Counted from the first letter of the stretch, positions 12,541-24,300 are shown. The stretch is 64,000 nt of DNA from Protopterus annectens (GCF_019279795.1 NC_056731.1:860551999-860615998); one strand, 5' to 3'. Made by a program: numbers and translations. Notes: generated by a model from the letters alone, not told the origin.

Positions 12541-12945
12541 TCATAGGTTCATAGGTAAGTACTAGGCTAGCTGCAGTTGTGGGCCATTTTAAGCCTAGCC
12601 ACTTTTCTTTTTTGTGCTTGAAATAACCTATCCCATTTGGTTATAGATTGAGCTTACCAATCTCATGTTTGGTAATTATACATTACCCCTAATGAGAATA
12701 ACTGGGATCATACAGTAGATAATTTGAGGGGACCAGTGCATGGGATAAAGCACTTAGGAGCTGCCTCTGTCCATTAGTAGCACAGAGGGCAGTCCTGGGG
12801 TAAATTTTCTGTTTCCCATTGGTAGATCTAAGTTACCCTTGAATGTGGAAAGGGATAAATTTTGTTTTATGTGGATGTGTTTCACAACAACAGTATCTTC
12901 TGAGAGATATACCTGAACCTCCAACTGCTTCTGTTGATGTTGCAG
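12541..12945 (-). mobile_element. 3' end of CR1-like LINE, family D
   Basis: The minus strand carries the last codons and 3' tail of family D, matching 260-665 over nearly the whole length. The closing tail is TAGTACTTACCTATGAACCT (12,543-12,562 on the complement), preceded by the GGCTAGGCTTA-type block. The piece is 5'-truncated, as is common for LINEs. No target-site duplication was seen. Confidence 0.78.
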
Positions 12946-13132
12946 AAGTGGTTTAGATCCCCTGTGATTGTCTTTGGCTTGGATAGCTATTTAAGCCTTA
13001 GACTTGGCATTTCAGTGACAAGAGCTCTAACATTCTGTACTCATGTACACTTTCTGCTGTTGGCCTGGGCTACTGCTGAGAAAAGCCTGATAACCCATCA
13101 GCATGTATACCATATCAACAAATGAATGAATG

Positions 13133-13181
13133 ATAACTAAATAAATAAATAAATAAGAGACGTGCACGTATATATATATAT

Positions 13182-13263
<82 letters not shown>

Positions 13264-13273
13264 GTGTGTGCGC

Positions 13274-13372
<99 letters not shown>

Positions 13373-13410
13373 CATATATGCATATACTCATATAGATAGA
13401 GAGAGAGAGG
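13133..13410. repeat. compound symmetrical microsatellite
   Basis: An AAAT run at 13,138-13,156 is followed by (TA)n, (CA)n, a longer (TA)n, (CA)n, a short CGTGTGTGCGCATATATG core, (TG)n and (TA)n, ending with a short GATA/GA run. The CA block before the core and the TG block after it are complementary, so the whole tract is close to one large inverted repeat. Apparent ORFs here read Ile-Tyr or His-Thr repeats and are not genes. Confidence 0.95.
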
Positions 13411-13499
13411 GAAGATAAGATAAATGATTTGCTTAGTCCATGGGAGGCTGAAAGACATTTCAGCAGTTAGGTGTGATATGTGCATTAAGTACCACACTA

Positions 13500-14330
13500 C
13501 CCTCTTAACTCCTCATATCACTGTTGGTGCTGGAATCAGACGCTGTGTCATTTGACCATGTGACCTATGCTACCCCTTTGCTCGTGCATATGGGGGCAGG
13601 ATATGACAGGCACTTCTTTGAGGATGTCTTCTCCATTCTTCTTGAATCCTTGGCTATTGCAGTGTCTGAAGGCCTCTGTGGTAAATATTGGCAAGGCCAG
13701 TGTGTCTTCCTTTTCTTTTATCTCACTTTCCGAGGACCTCTTCTAAAGAAAAGCACTCAGACTTATCAAATCCACTCTGGAGTGGCCACCTTTCTTATGT
13801 CCCACTTGTCAGAAACATTTTTTTCTTTACCTTGGGGAAAAAAGAAGAGGACCCTTAGTATTTTTTCTTCAGTGGATTTTCCTTTGGTTGTCGTGATTTT
13901 GATGAAAGAGATGTGAGGGCCAGGACTGCAGCCACAGGCTGAGAATCCATATGACTGTCTGGCCTGGTCTTTCCCAAGTACCCTTTTAAAGGTGAGTAGC
14001 ATTTTTGGAAAGGACTTACCAAAACTGCTACTTCCCTTTAAATGTAAGTAGCATTTTTGGTAAGTTCCTGTGAGAACTCTTTCTTGACCATTAGAAAAAA
14101 GTATAAGGCTTCTACCACTGCTGAAGGTAAATAAAAAGTGAGGCAGTGGAATTTGTTCTGTCAAATTAGTGAGGAATTTTTTTTTTGCTAATATTCCCAC
14201 ATTTTGGCTCCATGCAGATGAACTGTCCAAGTTTCTGTCCTTTTCCACTAGGTCTACTGCATCCAGTTTGGCCATCAGTACTGCACCCAGTTTGGTTTTC
14301 ATTAGACTAATTCCAATACATGTCCGGAGC
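13500..14330. other. unassigned DNA with an unrecognised 178-codon frame
   Basis: A minus-strand frame at 14,302-13,766 stays open for 178 codons. It has no recognisable domain and no signal or membrane segment, and part of it is made by a local repeat (GTAGCATTTTTGG occurs twice, and once more inverted). I do not recognise it. It lies 3' of the probable DIRS-type pol remnant at 14,900-16,120 on the same strand, so it may be part of the same decayed element (speculation). Confidence 0.3.
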
Positions 14331-14745
14331 CAGTGAAAAGATCATGGACCCTGGGGCAATGTCATACTACTGCCAGGGTAAGTGGTTTCTTGATTATTTT
14401 CCACATCCCCTGCATGCACCCAGTAACACCTTATGGGTGGGATGTGCAGTGGGCAACGGTGATGAACCACTCCTCATTTCCACAAGGGGCTGATTGTCAG
14501 CAGGATGCCACCCCCCCCCCACCACCACCATCCTGAAAGCACCTCACAGTTGTTTTAACCAGTCTCTCCCAGGGAAATCAAACAGCAGTAGTATGCCCTG
14601 GGCATGCACACCTCTCTTCCCCCCTAAGGTTGGATATGCCTATCCTCCCCCATTTGGCACCTCAGATGCCCAAACTGCCAATTAAACTACAGTTACCCGG
14701 GCAGTAGTCAGGGCTTTATCCCTCTAAGCCACATTGGTGGCTAGG
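14330..14745. repeat. candidate dispersed repeat (SINE-like)
   Basis: GC-richer than its surroundings, with a C-run near 14,512. Its right part, near 14,560-14,740, resembles 55,810-55,970 in order and wording: a C-run, then CCAATTAAACTACAGTTACC here against CACCAATTGCCTGGGTAACA there. On the complement it reads GTGGCTTAGAGGGATAAAGC, which looks like a tRNA-type A box, but I see no convincing B box. Family not recognised. Confidence 0.35.
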
Positions 14746-14899
14746 GAAGTAGGTTTTAATGTCTTTTGTTCCTAGTTCCTGAGCTGTCAGTTGATGCCAT
14801 CCAGTTCTGCATCTGAATGATTTCATCCTTTATACTAGTTTTCCAAAACTTCTCTTGGCCACTCTTCAAACACCCAGCTCTGCTGCTTCCATGAGACTT

Positions 14900-16120
14900 T
14901 CAGATGGTAGCAAGTAGATATAACTTACTATTAGAACATCAGCATCAGGGAAGTACACAGGATGTTACCGCTCTTTCTCAGAGTAGAAAGCATTTGCACT
15001 ATAAGGTGCTTTGTTTGGTCTTTCTACCACTCTGAGAATCATTACCAAAGTGTTAGCTGTAGAAGCATAGGTCTTTTAGCAGTGCAGCCTTATATTATTT
15101 CCTCTTCTGAAAGACTGCTGGTTGGCAGCCTGGTCCAGTATCCAGTAGGTATTGGTGGTAACTTGCCTTTCATTTGACTGGAGTCCATTGGAGTCACCAT
15201 TAGTTTGTAAAACTCTTTTCTGCTTCATAACATGTCCATTCCTTGTGTAAAGGCAGTTGCAGTCATGGTCAAGAACCATCCCTTCCCTCTTGGAGAGCAC
15301 AGGAACCTAGCCTCCTGGGATAAGTCACAGAAGCAAATTCTGGTCCCCCTCCATTTATGCCTTCTGTGGCTTACTGCATCAGCAGCGTTCAGAATCCCCT
15401 TGCTCTACTTCATATTTAGGTCTTGTAGTGGACTGTTCACTTTCAGTGGCTGTCTTCTTCATTTTGCCTCCAAATTTCAATATAGCCCTAGATAGTTGGA
15501 TCTCATTCCCTTTCTTCTGCACCCAATGCAGTACCTGATTACTGATACATCATTGTAGGAGTGAGGATTTGTCTTCAGATTTGCTCTTTTCTATTGCCAC
15601 TAAAGTCAGTTAGTGAAGTTTTTCCACATCAGTCTCATTGAGATTAAGATTAGCCTCCCAGTCTTGCAGGCAATGGAATTATTCCTGAAGCTTAAGCGTC
15701 TTCTTGTAAGAGTGGACCATCAGCCATTAGTGTAATATCTGAACAGTCAGGGAGTGTGGACTTCCTTCCCCTGTGAGATATGATCTTGATATGGGTTTGA
15801 ACCACCAGCATTTCTTTGTGGCAGTTAGTATATCAGGTGAAAACAGTGTCTTAGAAGATATCTTGAGGCACATGTCAAACCTTCTCCTGGAATTTTGGCT
15901 TCATCGGAACAGAGTTAAGTCCTTTTTCCATAAGTGAGGTACTCTGGAGTTTTACCTGTGCAGTGTTCAGAAGAATACAGTATTTTCCATCTCCTCATAC
16001 ATCAACAAAGCAATTTCATGGAGTTCCCAGTCAGGTCTTATATTTTGCTGAAATTAATTATATTAAGGTCACAATATCTTCTTGTTCTCCAATAATGGCC
16101 AATTGTAGCATTGATCCTGA
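14900..16120 (-). pseudogene. probable decayed DIRS-type RT/RNase H
   Basis: Read on the minus strand in shifting frames, the order resembles DIRS pol. Near 15,800-15,830 there is a block ending in two tryptophans, where the intact-order copy at 47.9-53.5 kb has 'FLWWAEA'. Near 15,730-15,770 'FRYYTNG' could be the 'TDAS' RNase H start. Near 15,540-15,600 the sequence 'ISNQVLHWVQKKGNEIQLSR' sits where the reference copy has 'TDNTTVMWYINKQGGTHSYP'. Each match is weak and the frame is riddled with stops. The call rests on the order of blocks, not on identity, and the region could be something else. Confidence 0.35.
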
Positions 16121-16239
16121 CCTTTGAAATCTTGTCACTGTGTAGAAGCGTAGAGGATTCTGGTTTCAGATGTTTTGAATTTTGGCTTCCCTAGAGATGA
16201 GTCTGATCTGACAACTTTATACTGTCAGATCAGACTATA

Positions 16240-18366
16240 CATTTTCCAGACTTATCTGACTTGTCTCAGGCATATTTTTGACCTGTATGTTTCTTGAGAT
16301 AAAATGCCAGAATACTGCTGTGTGAAGCAGTGTGATTTTTTTGTTATGCATTCACTGTTTTAGATAAGTGCTATGCAAGTGTTAATTGCCAATGATTTGG
16401 CATTTACTTTTTGGTGTGCCTTATGCTTATACTACATTGTCTTTCAATCCCCACATCCTTTGCATAGACACTAAGTAGTACTTTGCTACGAACTGTGTCT
16501 ATCAATTCCAACCACTGTCTTTAAGTGGCTTCTGAATTGGTAAGTAGGATATTCCAGGTAGCTGGGATGCATTCTGAAAATGCTGTTTCACGTATGGCTA
16601 AACTGAATTTGGGTCTGTTCAGCAAGAATCCTTTGTTGTTTTGAAGGATGTATCTTCCATTGTTAGTTTTTAGTTTACTTGCTAATGGGGAACAATAAGG
16701 TTATTGCTTTGTAGGTGACAATGTTTAGTAGGTAAGTGGCTCTGGCAGCCACTTAGCTCTCTGGTTTTCTTTCCATTTGTAAATCCTGAACACTGATCAT
16801 AATGGGCCATTTCCATGCTCAGCCTGCTGAAAACAAAAGAATAATTTTGAAAAAATATATTCAAATATGAGGTGAAGCATATTTAGTGCAATACATAGAT
16901 GCATAAAAACAGAAATGGAAGAAATAACAAGAAAAGAAGATTACTATTGCTTAACATACTAATATAAATATATTTTATACATGTACAAGGAGAAGGGGAG
17001 AGGAGATGGTGGAAGAAAAGAGAAAGGTAAAAAACGAAATGGAAGAAATAAGAAGAGTAGGGTACTATTGCCTGATGTACTAATGTAAATATATATTTAT
17101 ACAGTATGTATAAGGAGAGACAAAAAAGGGGGAATGGGGAGCATGAAAGACAAAATGGGTGAAGGAGAATACAAGGAGGAGCAAAGGTTAGGAGAAGGAT
17201 GAGAGGCCTAGAGAGATTCCTTGATGGATTTGTATTTGTTTTCCTTTTACAGGACTTTTTTTTCAGTTGACTATGGATTTCTTAGAATGTGGGGACTGAG
17301 CAAAGTGTGAGAGGGAGGGATTCCATACAGGTGCTAGGAGCACATGACTAAGAAGTTGTAATCTGTAGTCTGAAGATTGTTTATGTGGGGGGGGGGGTCT
17401 TGTGAGACAAATCTGAGTTGTATGTGATAGTTCTTTTGGTGAGTCGGCTTAAAAAATAGGAGAATGAGTATAGATTAAGCATTTTGCATGTGAGGAAGGC
17501 TGGCAGTGATGTTAGTGAAAATTATAATAGAAGCACACCTTATGTTTATTAATGCAAGGTCCTGTTATGATGTCCCCATCTTTGCTCAGTTGGGAAATTT
17601 ATGGAGCTGCTGCACTTGTGGCCTCCTGCAAGCATGTATGATGGTGTCATGCACCAGATGACCACCCAGCCTCTGCAACCCACATTTCTTTCTGAAGTCA
17701 GCTTGGGATGGTGAGAAATAACAAAGTGGATTGTGGTCCCCCTCCTAGAGGGAAGGTTGGGGGACACATGTCTCAAGTTGTGCACTCCACTTACAATCCT
17801 CAGTGAAGCTTAGAGGTGGACAAAGAAATCTGCATACGAAGAAGGGTAGCTGTTTGAAGTAGCGTCACTTGCAGCAGTGGGTGACAAATCCTTGTGGTGT
17901 CCCATTGCACACTCAGTCCTTGAGATCTACACACAAGAAAAATGTAAGTGTTTAATGAATAGTTCCTTTGATGGTTATATGGATGTTAGCCACACCGTAA
18001 CTATCCTCTTGCTTTACCTGCACCATAGATACTAGTGGCTGTGGAAGTGGCTTGATGATCAGTGGATATGTAAGGACCTGCTTTTAGGCAATCTTAGATG
18101 TTTTGGAGGGTTGTCATTGTCTTTTATGTATGTAGTGTGAGTATGTAAAATTACTTTTCTTAATGTACTCACAGTGAAGTGTGGCCCATGTTTCTGTGTG
18201 TTTATTTATTAATTTTAATTTTATTTTATGCAATATCTGTTGAGATGTGCCATTTTTTACTGTGTACAATGTGTAAACTTGATTTTTTTACAGTGACCTC
18301 AGTAGAAAATGTCAGTTTTTCAGCTTATTTTTTTATTTTATTTGACAGTTTCTAAATTGAAATGCT

Positions 18367-18370
<4 letters not shown>
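16240..18370. other. unassigned DNA
   Basis: About 2.1 kb with no gene or repeat family recognised. It includes A/G-rich stretches at 16,900-17,220 and a G-run at 17,388-17,397. Confidence 0.5.
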
Positions 18371-18373
<3 letters not shown>

Positions 18374-18453
<80 letters not shown>

Positions 18454-18474
18454 GTGTGTGTGTGTGTGTGTGTA
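18374..18474. repeat. (TA)n then (TG)n microsatellite
   Basis: A TA tract of about 78 bases passes into about 20 bases of TG. It directly abuts the left arm of the foldback element. Confidence 0.95.
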
Positions 18475-18950
18475 CTACTTCATTTCACTGAAGCTCAGTT
18501 GCCTGCGCACAATTCACTGAAAGCTCATTTCACTGAAAACTCATTTGACTGAAACTCATTTCGTTGAAAGTTATATATGGCTTTTTCCCCACTGTAGTGC
18601 GATACTGGAGTAAGTATATAAAGTAAGGGGGGTTGTGGGGGGCACAGTCCCCCACATTGGGGGGTGTGGGAGCCATAGCCCCCTACATAGTTTGGTTATA
18701 TACTGTCTTCTGGAAAGAGTTATTCATTGGACTTGTAGGTATCCATATCTATGGTTTAAACATTTAAAATAGGTGGGGGCGCTATGCCCCCCACACCCCC
18801 CTTACTTTGTAAACTAACTCCAGGATCACCTTATATAACTTTCAACAAAATGAGTTTCAGTCAAATGAGTTTTCTGTGAAATGAGCTTTCAGTGAAATTT
18901 GCACAGGCAACTGAGTTTCAGTGAAATGAGCTTTCACTGAAATGAAGTAG
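18475..18950. mobile_element. foldback/MITE-like element with long inverted arms
   Basis: The two ends are complementary over roughly 190-200 bases each. The left arm begins CTACTTCATTTCACTGAA, and the complement of the right end begins CTACTTCATTTCAGTGAA. The outer part of each arm is a set of degenerate repeats built on TTTCACTGAAA, itself nearly palindromic. The inner part is G-rich on one side and C-rich on the other, around 18,625-18,690 and 18,775-18,805. There is no coding sequence. I know of no family with this design. Relatedness to a DNA transposon is inference from structure alone. Confidence 0.75.
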
Positions 18951-19209
18951 ACCCATCCACATTGCTGGACCATACATTTTACCGGCTTTTCTCCATGAAT
19001 CCCTTAATGCCGAATGGTTGGAATGTCGTAAAAGCACCAAAATTGATATTTCCGACCAGTCTACACTCTAAAATGAGTGCTAACACAGGTCAAAAAGGGG
19101 ACGGGATTTTGCGATTTGCAACACTTAGCAATCGCATTTTTGAGATGTCGCTGTACTCCTTTCGGCCATGCACACTCGACCATCCATCGGTCGATCATAT
19201 GCATCTACA

Positions 19210-19211
<2 letters not shown>
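18951..19211. other. short unassigned stretch between foldback and (TA)n
   Basis: Contains several CG dinucleotides and reads like non-random, less decayed sequence. No ORF or RNA fold is recognised. Confidence 0.35.

Positions 19212-19273
<62 letters not shown>
19212..19273. repeat. (TA)n microsatellite
   Basis: About 60 bases of TA immediately 3' of the L2 tail on the minus strand. Confidence 0.95.
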
Positions 19274-19279
<6 letters not shown>

Positions 19280-19384
19280 TTATTTATTTGCATTTGTTTA
19301 CTGGCATAGTCCACTGGGCCATGTTGAGCCCATTTTCAGTAGAGACCTACGGAGAAAAGCTCCATGAATAGCAAGTAGACACAG

Positions 19385-19385
<1 letters not shown>

Positions 19386-19442
<57 letters not shown>
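19386..19442. repeat. (TA)n inside L2 3' UTR
   Basis: A TA tract of about 55 bases with a few interruptions at its left edge. Confidence 0.93.
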
Positions 19443-19450
<8 letters not shown>

Positions 19451-20124
19451 CACACATAGAGTGAACACAGTGCAATACAATTCAAGTGTATTTACAGCAA
19501 AGGGGTAACACATTTAGCAACTGGAAATATTGCAGGTGTGACACCCCTCTATTGGGCCAGTAATCAAGGATCCTGAATCCTCCCCACTGATACTGGCGAA
19601 GGATGTTCACTTGGAAGAAAAATACACACAGTATTTCCAGATGTAGCTCTTTGCACCAAACATAATTTCCCTTAAGAGTATTCAGGGAACACACTCAATC
19701 CGGGATCTGGGTTTCCCTCTCTCTGTGTTACAATATATACATTTAATCAGTTACAATAGTACAGTCTGACATACATATATATTTCTTTTCTGTCCAGCAG
19801 GACACACTTCTGGTATATTTTTAACACATGCAGCTTTACAAATACATCTTCAACACAAGCACCTGTACAAATCAGTTTGATATACAAATGACATATAATT
19901 CTTTACAAAATTCCAGCAAGCTATGCTGGTATATGTTACACATCCACTGCCCTACTTCTCCTGGCATAGTTGGCAATACCTGACATCATCACAACAAGTA
20001 TAATAATGGACAATAGTAGATAGACATTTCATAGGTGTTTCTGACTGTAGGAATAGTAAGGCTTACTCCTGATGTTAATACATAGTAAATGTTAAACATC
20101 AATGTTAGTAATCAGCAGTGGATT

Positions 20125-22150
20125 TTAGGTTTTGAGAGGAAGAGACAAGGTGCAGGTGCAATTCCAGATAGAAGATAAATAGTATCTTAGAGAGGTTTTG
20201 AAAGCGGCAGGATTTTGATTAGTCCTGACAGTTAGTGGTAGGGCATTCCATGTTTTGGCTACTGAGCAGCAGTATAGAAGCTGGCCAGCAGGCAGATTAG
20301 GTTTTTGGACTGTGAAAAAGTGCTTCTTCTTGGATCTGAGTTGTCTACTTGGATGGCAGAAACTGAAAATTGGGCTGAGAGCAAGGAAGTCAGATGGTTT
20401 CAAGATTTTGTATGTAGTTGTTAGTTGCACGTAGCAGAGGTAGTGAGGTAGTTCAAGCCAATTCAGAAAGTGAAGAGCAGTACAGTGATGGGTATAGTGT
20501 TTCGCGTTAGTAGCGAATTTGGCAATTTTGTTATAGCAAGCCGCAAGTTTAGCTTTTAGGGAGGATTAAAGATTAGTAAGTAGGGGAGGACTATATAAGA
20601 GAGAGGGTAATCAGTAATTGGGAGCAAGGACTTGTTTTGTGTAGGTTCTGAGGAAGTGTTTATGCCTGTAGAGGATTCCTACCTTTTAGTGAGTTTTGCT
20701 GATGCTGTGGTATGTGTAGGTCAAATTTCAGGTGTTTTTGAGAAAGTGTAGTGACTTGGGCTTTGTTTAATGGGGTTGTCTTCTTAGGAATGAATATCAT
20801 GAGCTTAGTTTTGCTTGGGTTAAGGGATAAGTGATTATTATACATCCAGGTCTAAGTGGAGGTGAAGGCCAGTTGAGTTATTTGTTGTAGTTCAGAAATG
20901 GAATCGGCTGAACATATAATAGTCAAGTCTTCTGTGTATTGAATGAGTGATTTTTGATCTAGTGAAGAATGAAAACTGTTAATGAAAATGTTGAATAAGA
21001 GGGTTCCTAGTATGGAACCTTGGGGAACTCCAGTAGAGGTGTTAAGATATGGAGAGAGGGAATATTGCCATTTAAAAGCCTGTTGTCTGTCTTCTAAGTA
21101 GCTTGAGAACCAGTTACGAGAGGAGGGGAAAGGCCATCGGTAAGACAATCTCATATGTTTTTGACGGGTTTAGGAACAGTGAGGAGACAATTTTACCAGT
21201 ATGTCAGGCTCTGTTACTTGTGTCCATAAAAGATATGAGGGCAGTTGTAGTACTGTGATCTGGCTTGAATCCATTTGTTTGGGAGACAGGATTTGATTGT
21301 GAATTTGAAAGTGTGGAATTTGAATATGTATGCATTTTTCCAAGATCTTTGAGATGGGTGAGAAAATGGCTATTAGTCTGAAGTATGAGATATCACTATT
21401 ATTGCCACCTTTATGAAGAAGAACAATAAATGCTTTTTTTCCAGATTTTGGGGACATAAGACTCTTAAATGGATCTATTTAGAAGTATGGCAATAGGGTG
21501 GGCAATAGCTTTGGGTGTGAATTTTAGGAATTGTGTATGTAGGTTACAGCAAGGTTTGTGCTTTAGAAGTAATCTTTTTATTTTGGTGGTTGGAATAGAT
21601 TTAAAAGTGAACATGGGTGTAGAATGGATAGAGGGGTTGTGAGGGGAGTGGGATGGTGTGATGGAGGGGGAGCAAGAAGATAATTTTGATGGAGTAGTTG
21701 GGTTTGGGCTGGAATGGGATTGGGTAAAAGTAGCAGCAATATGTGCTATAGTGTTGATAAAATGAGAATTGAAGAGAATGGCAATTTCTTGAGGTGTTTG
21801 TCAAGATGTGGACATGGGTTACATTTTGTGCCTGGATTTAACAGTGATGCAGTGGAGTTCCAGAATTTATGGGGGCTTAACATATGGTCGTCTGAAGGTT
21901 TAGATAATGATTTTTTTTTCTTTAGTAACTTGTTTTTTTTTAACCTGGTTTCGAAGTTGTTTAAATTTCATCAGGTCTGATGGGTTTTTATTTGCTAGCC
22001 ATTGTTTCCAAATTTTGTCTCTGGCTTTTATGAGTTCTTTAGTGGTCTTGGTTAGCCATGGGGCATGGTTTGCTTTGATTTGCTTATGACAAAGAGGAGC
22101 TAGACTATGTAGTATATGAGAAATGTTGAGTTGAAGTAGTTAACTACATC
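20125..22150 (-). pseudogene. L2 reverse transcriptase (copy A), broken
   Basis: The linker near 22,060 reads 'HAPWLTKTTKELIKARDK', typical of the region after the L2 endonuclease. RT motifs follow: 'FIVLLHKGG', 'KILEKCI', then at 21,154-20,852 'WFSSYLEDRQQ' and 'TGVPQGSILGTLLFNIFIN'. The active site at 20,927-20,938 reads YTED instead of YADD, so two of four residues have changed. The C-terminal frame 20,430-20,125 has the usual 'AKTWNALP' block. Several frameshifts and stops separate these pieces. Confidence 0.82.
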
Positions 22151-22299
22151 ATCTAGTGGGAGAGTTTTTTAGGCTGTAGAAATATAAAAGTGCCACTGCC
22201 CAGTTAAGGTCGACAAAATACACAAGAAACTACAAAATAAAAATATAAAGCCGACAAACACAGCTGTAAAATAAAGGATTTAATATAAAAAGTTAGTGC

Positions 22300-22327
22300 T
22301 ATCACAACAAAACTGCTGCTTCATCAG
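22300..22327 (-). ncRNA. hammerhead-like motif, degraded (Penelope A 3' UTR)
   Basis: On the minus strand, CTGATGA (complement of 22,321-22,327) is followed by a possible stem, GCAGCA with TGTTGT (G-U pairs allowed). GATA then stands where a hammerhead has GAAA. The layout equals the better copy at 39,141-39,169. Hammerhead ribozymes are known from Penelope-like elements. This copy has lost one core base and I could not show a proper stem III. Confidence 0.4.
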
Positions 22328-22429
22328 ACTTACAATAAAACATTCAAGACAACCATTTATATATAAAAATCACATGACATATCTAATTGAAAAATTCAAT
22401 GAGGTAATTTTTTCCCTTTTAAAATAGGT

Positions 22430-22800
22430 TTAATGGAAACACGCCCTTTCAAGCCTGGGTGTTTGTCAGCATTTAGACTGACAATCCACCTTAGTTCTGC
22501 ACATTCTGTCAGATTCACTAAATCACCAAGCCTCAGACTTTCACATTGCACTTCCGGAACAGTAAACTTAAATTTATGTTCATTCCCATTTTCAGTAACA
22601 TGTTTGGCCAGTGCATTAGTTTATTTACCTTTCTTGATATCACCTGCATGTTCGAAAATTCTCTCCCTTAAACTACGCTGAGTTTTGCCAATATAGTAAC
22701 AATCACAGGTCATGCTGGTAGCACAATAAACCACATTCTCAGTGTTGCAACTTGCAAAACATTTCAGTTCCAACCTCCTATTCATAAATTGTAGGTAGAG
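22430..22800 (-). pseudogene. GIY-YIG endonuclease domain of Penelope-like element A
   Basis: On the minus strand, a cysteine-containing stretch leads into 'CDCYYIGKTQRSLRERIFEH' (from about 22,706). This is the GIY-YIG core with a zinc-type CxC in front, followed by 'DIKKGK' and the conserved 'ALAKHV' helix after an in-frame stop. This domain cuts target DNA in Penelope-like elements. The frame is otherwise readable to about 22,440. Confidence 0.82.
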
Positions 22801-22982
22801 AGTAGTTGTATTACTAATAAAAACACAGGCAGAACAATGCTGGCAAGAAAAATTATGTAATCTCTCAGCCCTGATATGAGATTTAACATGTTGATTTGTA
22901 TTACACAGTTGACATTTCAGGGAGAGATTGTTTTTAAAGGAAAATTTAGATACAGGACCAACTATATCAGCTACAGCATTAC

Positions 22983-24300
22983 CTATCTAAAGTACAGACC
23001 AATGTTTTTTAAAAATATTACACAACTCACCAACTTTACTGGAGTACGTGAGAGGCTTCCTAACTGTTCGTATATTATTATTATTAGTTTTTCAGAACTA
23101 ACATTTCGAGTAGAAAAATAGGGTTGTGCAAGTGAATCTTTAAGGGCATAGAGTTCATCCATAGTTTTATATACTTCAGACTCTGTATAGCCTGTATCAA
23201 TGAAGTCACAAGCCATCTGACCTAGCGCAGCCTGAGCTACATCTTCCTTGTCATGCAACCTCATAATTTGTAGAAATTGGCTTTTAATCACATGTTTGGG
23301 TATATGTCGTGGGTGCATACTTGATTTGTGCAATTAATTATTATGTCTGCATGTTTTTTTGTAAATAGCTGCACTAAAATTCTTAAGTTCATCCATTCTA
23401 ACACATATATCCAAAAAGTTAATACTGGATTTGGAGTACTGGTAAGAAAACCTAAGAAATGTCGTAGTTGAATGCAAATATTCAGTAAATTGACTCAACG
23501 ATTCAGCTGTCCCCCTCCAAACAACAAAAAGATCATCAACAAATCGTTTGTAGTAACATGAATTGCTAGCAAAGGGATTGTTATTATGCACAAATTCATG
23601 TTCCCAATAAGCCAATACCATGTCAGCATAGGAATTAGCACAGACAGTCCCCATTGCCACTCCCAGTTTCTGCAAAAAGAACTTCCCATGAAAGATAAAA
23701 CTGTTATTTTCAAGTATGAGTTCCAACAAAAGACAAATCAAATATACTTTACTGTTAGAAAACCGACCTACCGGGGTTAAAAAAAACTCTTTTATATTCC
23801 ATATCTAGATCGTTTGGTATAACTGTGAAAAGTGAAATTATATATAGAGTCACTAGAAGCAGTTCAGATCTATCTACAAACGTATTGGACCATGAGTATA
23901 AGTCAATCAAAAATGTTTTAGTGACCTTTAACACACAGGATACAGTGTCCAATAAAGGATGTAATTGTCTTTCCACAAAAATCGAGAGGAGTTCAGTAAC
24001 CCATCCCCTACTTGACACAGTCAGTTGCATAGGTGGATTATCAATATATTTGTGCACTTTAGATAACTCATAGAGGAGTGGTACCAAAGGATGTTCCACA
24101 CAGAAGAACACATACAAGTCTTGACCAATCACGCCAGTCATAAGCAGATCATATAATAAGAATTCCACCCTTTTTATGATACCATCAACTTGGAACTTAT
24201 GGATCAGTTTATAAGTCTCAGTATCTGATAACATCTCATTCATTTTCCCTAGGTAATCATCTCTGTCCATAATAACAACCCTGCCTCCTTTATCTGCGGG
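22983..24300 (-). pseudogene. Penelope-like reverse transcriptase, broken
   Basis: From a stop near 24,299, 'PADKGGRVVIMDRDDYLGKM' begins the typical N-terminal block, followed by 'TYKLIHKF'. Frame 24,270-23,755 has 'YELSKVHK' and a palm-domain approach. Frame 23,741-23,334 has 'GVAMGTVCANSYADM', and the active site FVDD lies at about 23,532-23,543, intact for this family. Frame 23,333-22,983 is the thumb and linker. The enzyme would copy element RNA at a nicked target. Frameshifts near 23,750 and 23,334 and the upstream stop disable it. Confidence 0.85.

Larger units (their letters stand above)
19274..22180 (-). mobile_element. L2-type LINE, copy A
   Basis: A minus-strand LINE of about 2.9 kb. 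Its 3' end (19,274-19,370) is the recurring L2 tail of this genome: GGAGCTTTTCTCC... then GTAAACAAATG and a run of A/T-rich units. The same tail closes the copies at 41,628, 43,103, 57,755 and 60,115. The coding part runs from the endonuclease-RT linker near 22,150 to the C-terminus near 20,125. A (TA)n tract at 19,386-19,442 expanded inside the 3' UTR. It is 5'-truncated, and the Penelope-like element A starts right at its 5' edge. Confidence 0.82.

Noticed and set aside
13766-14302. 178-codon minus-strand frame as a possible host gene
   Set aside because: No domain, partly built from a local repeat, and beside retroelement remains. Kept only as an unrecognised frame.
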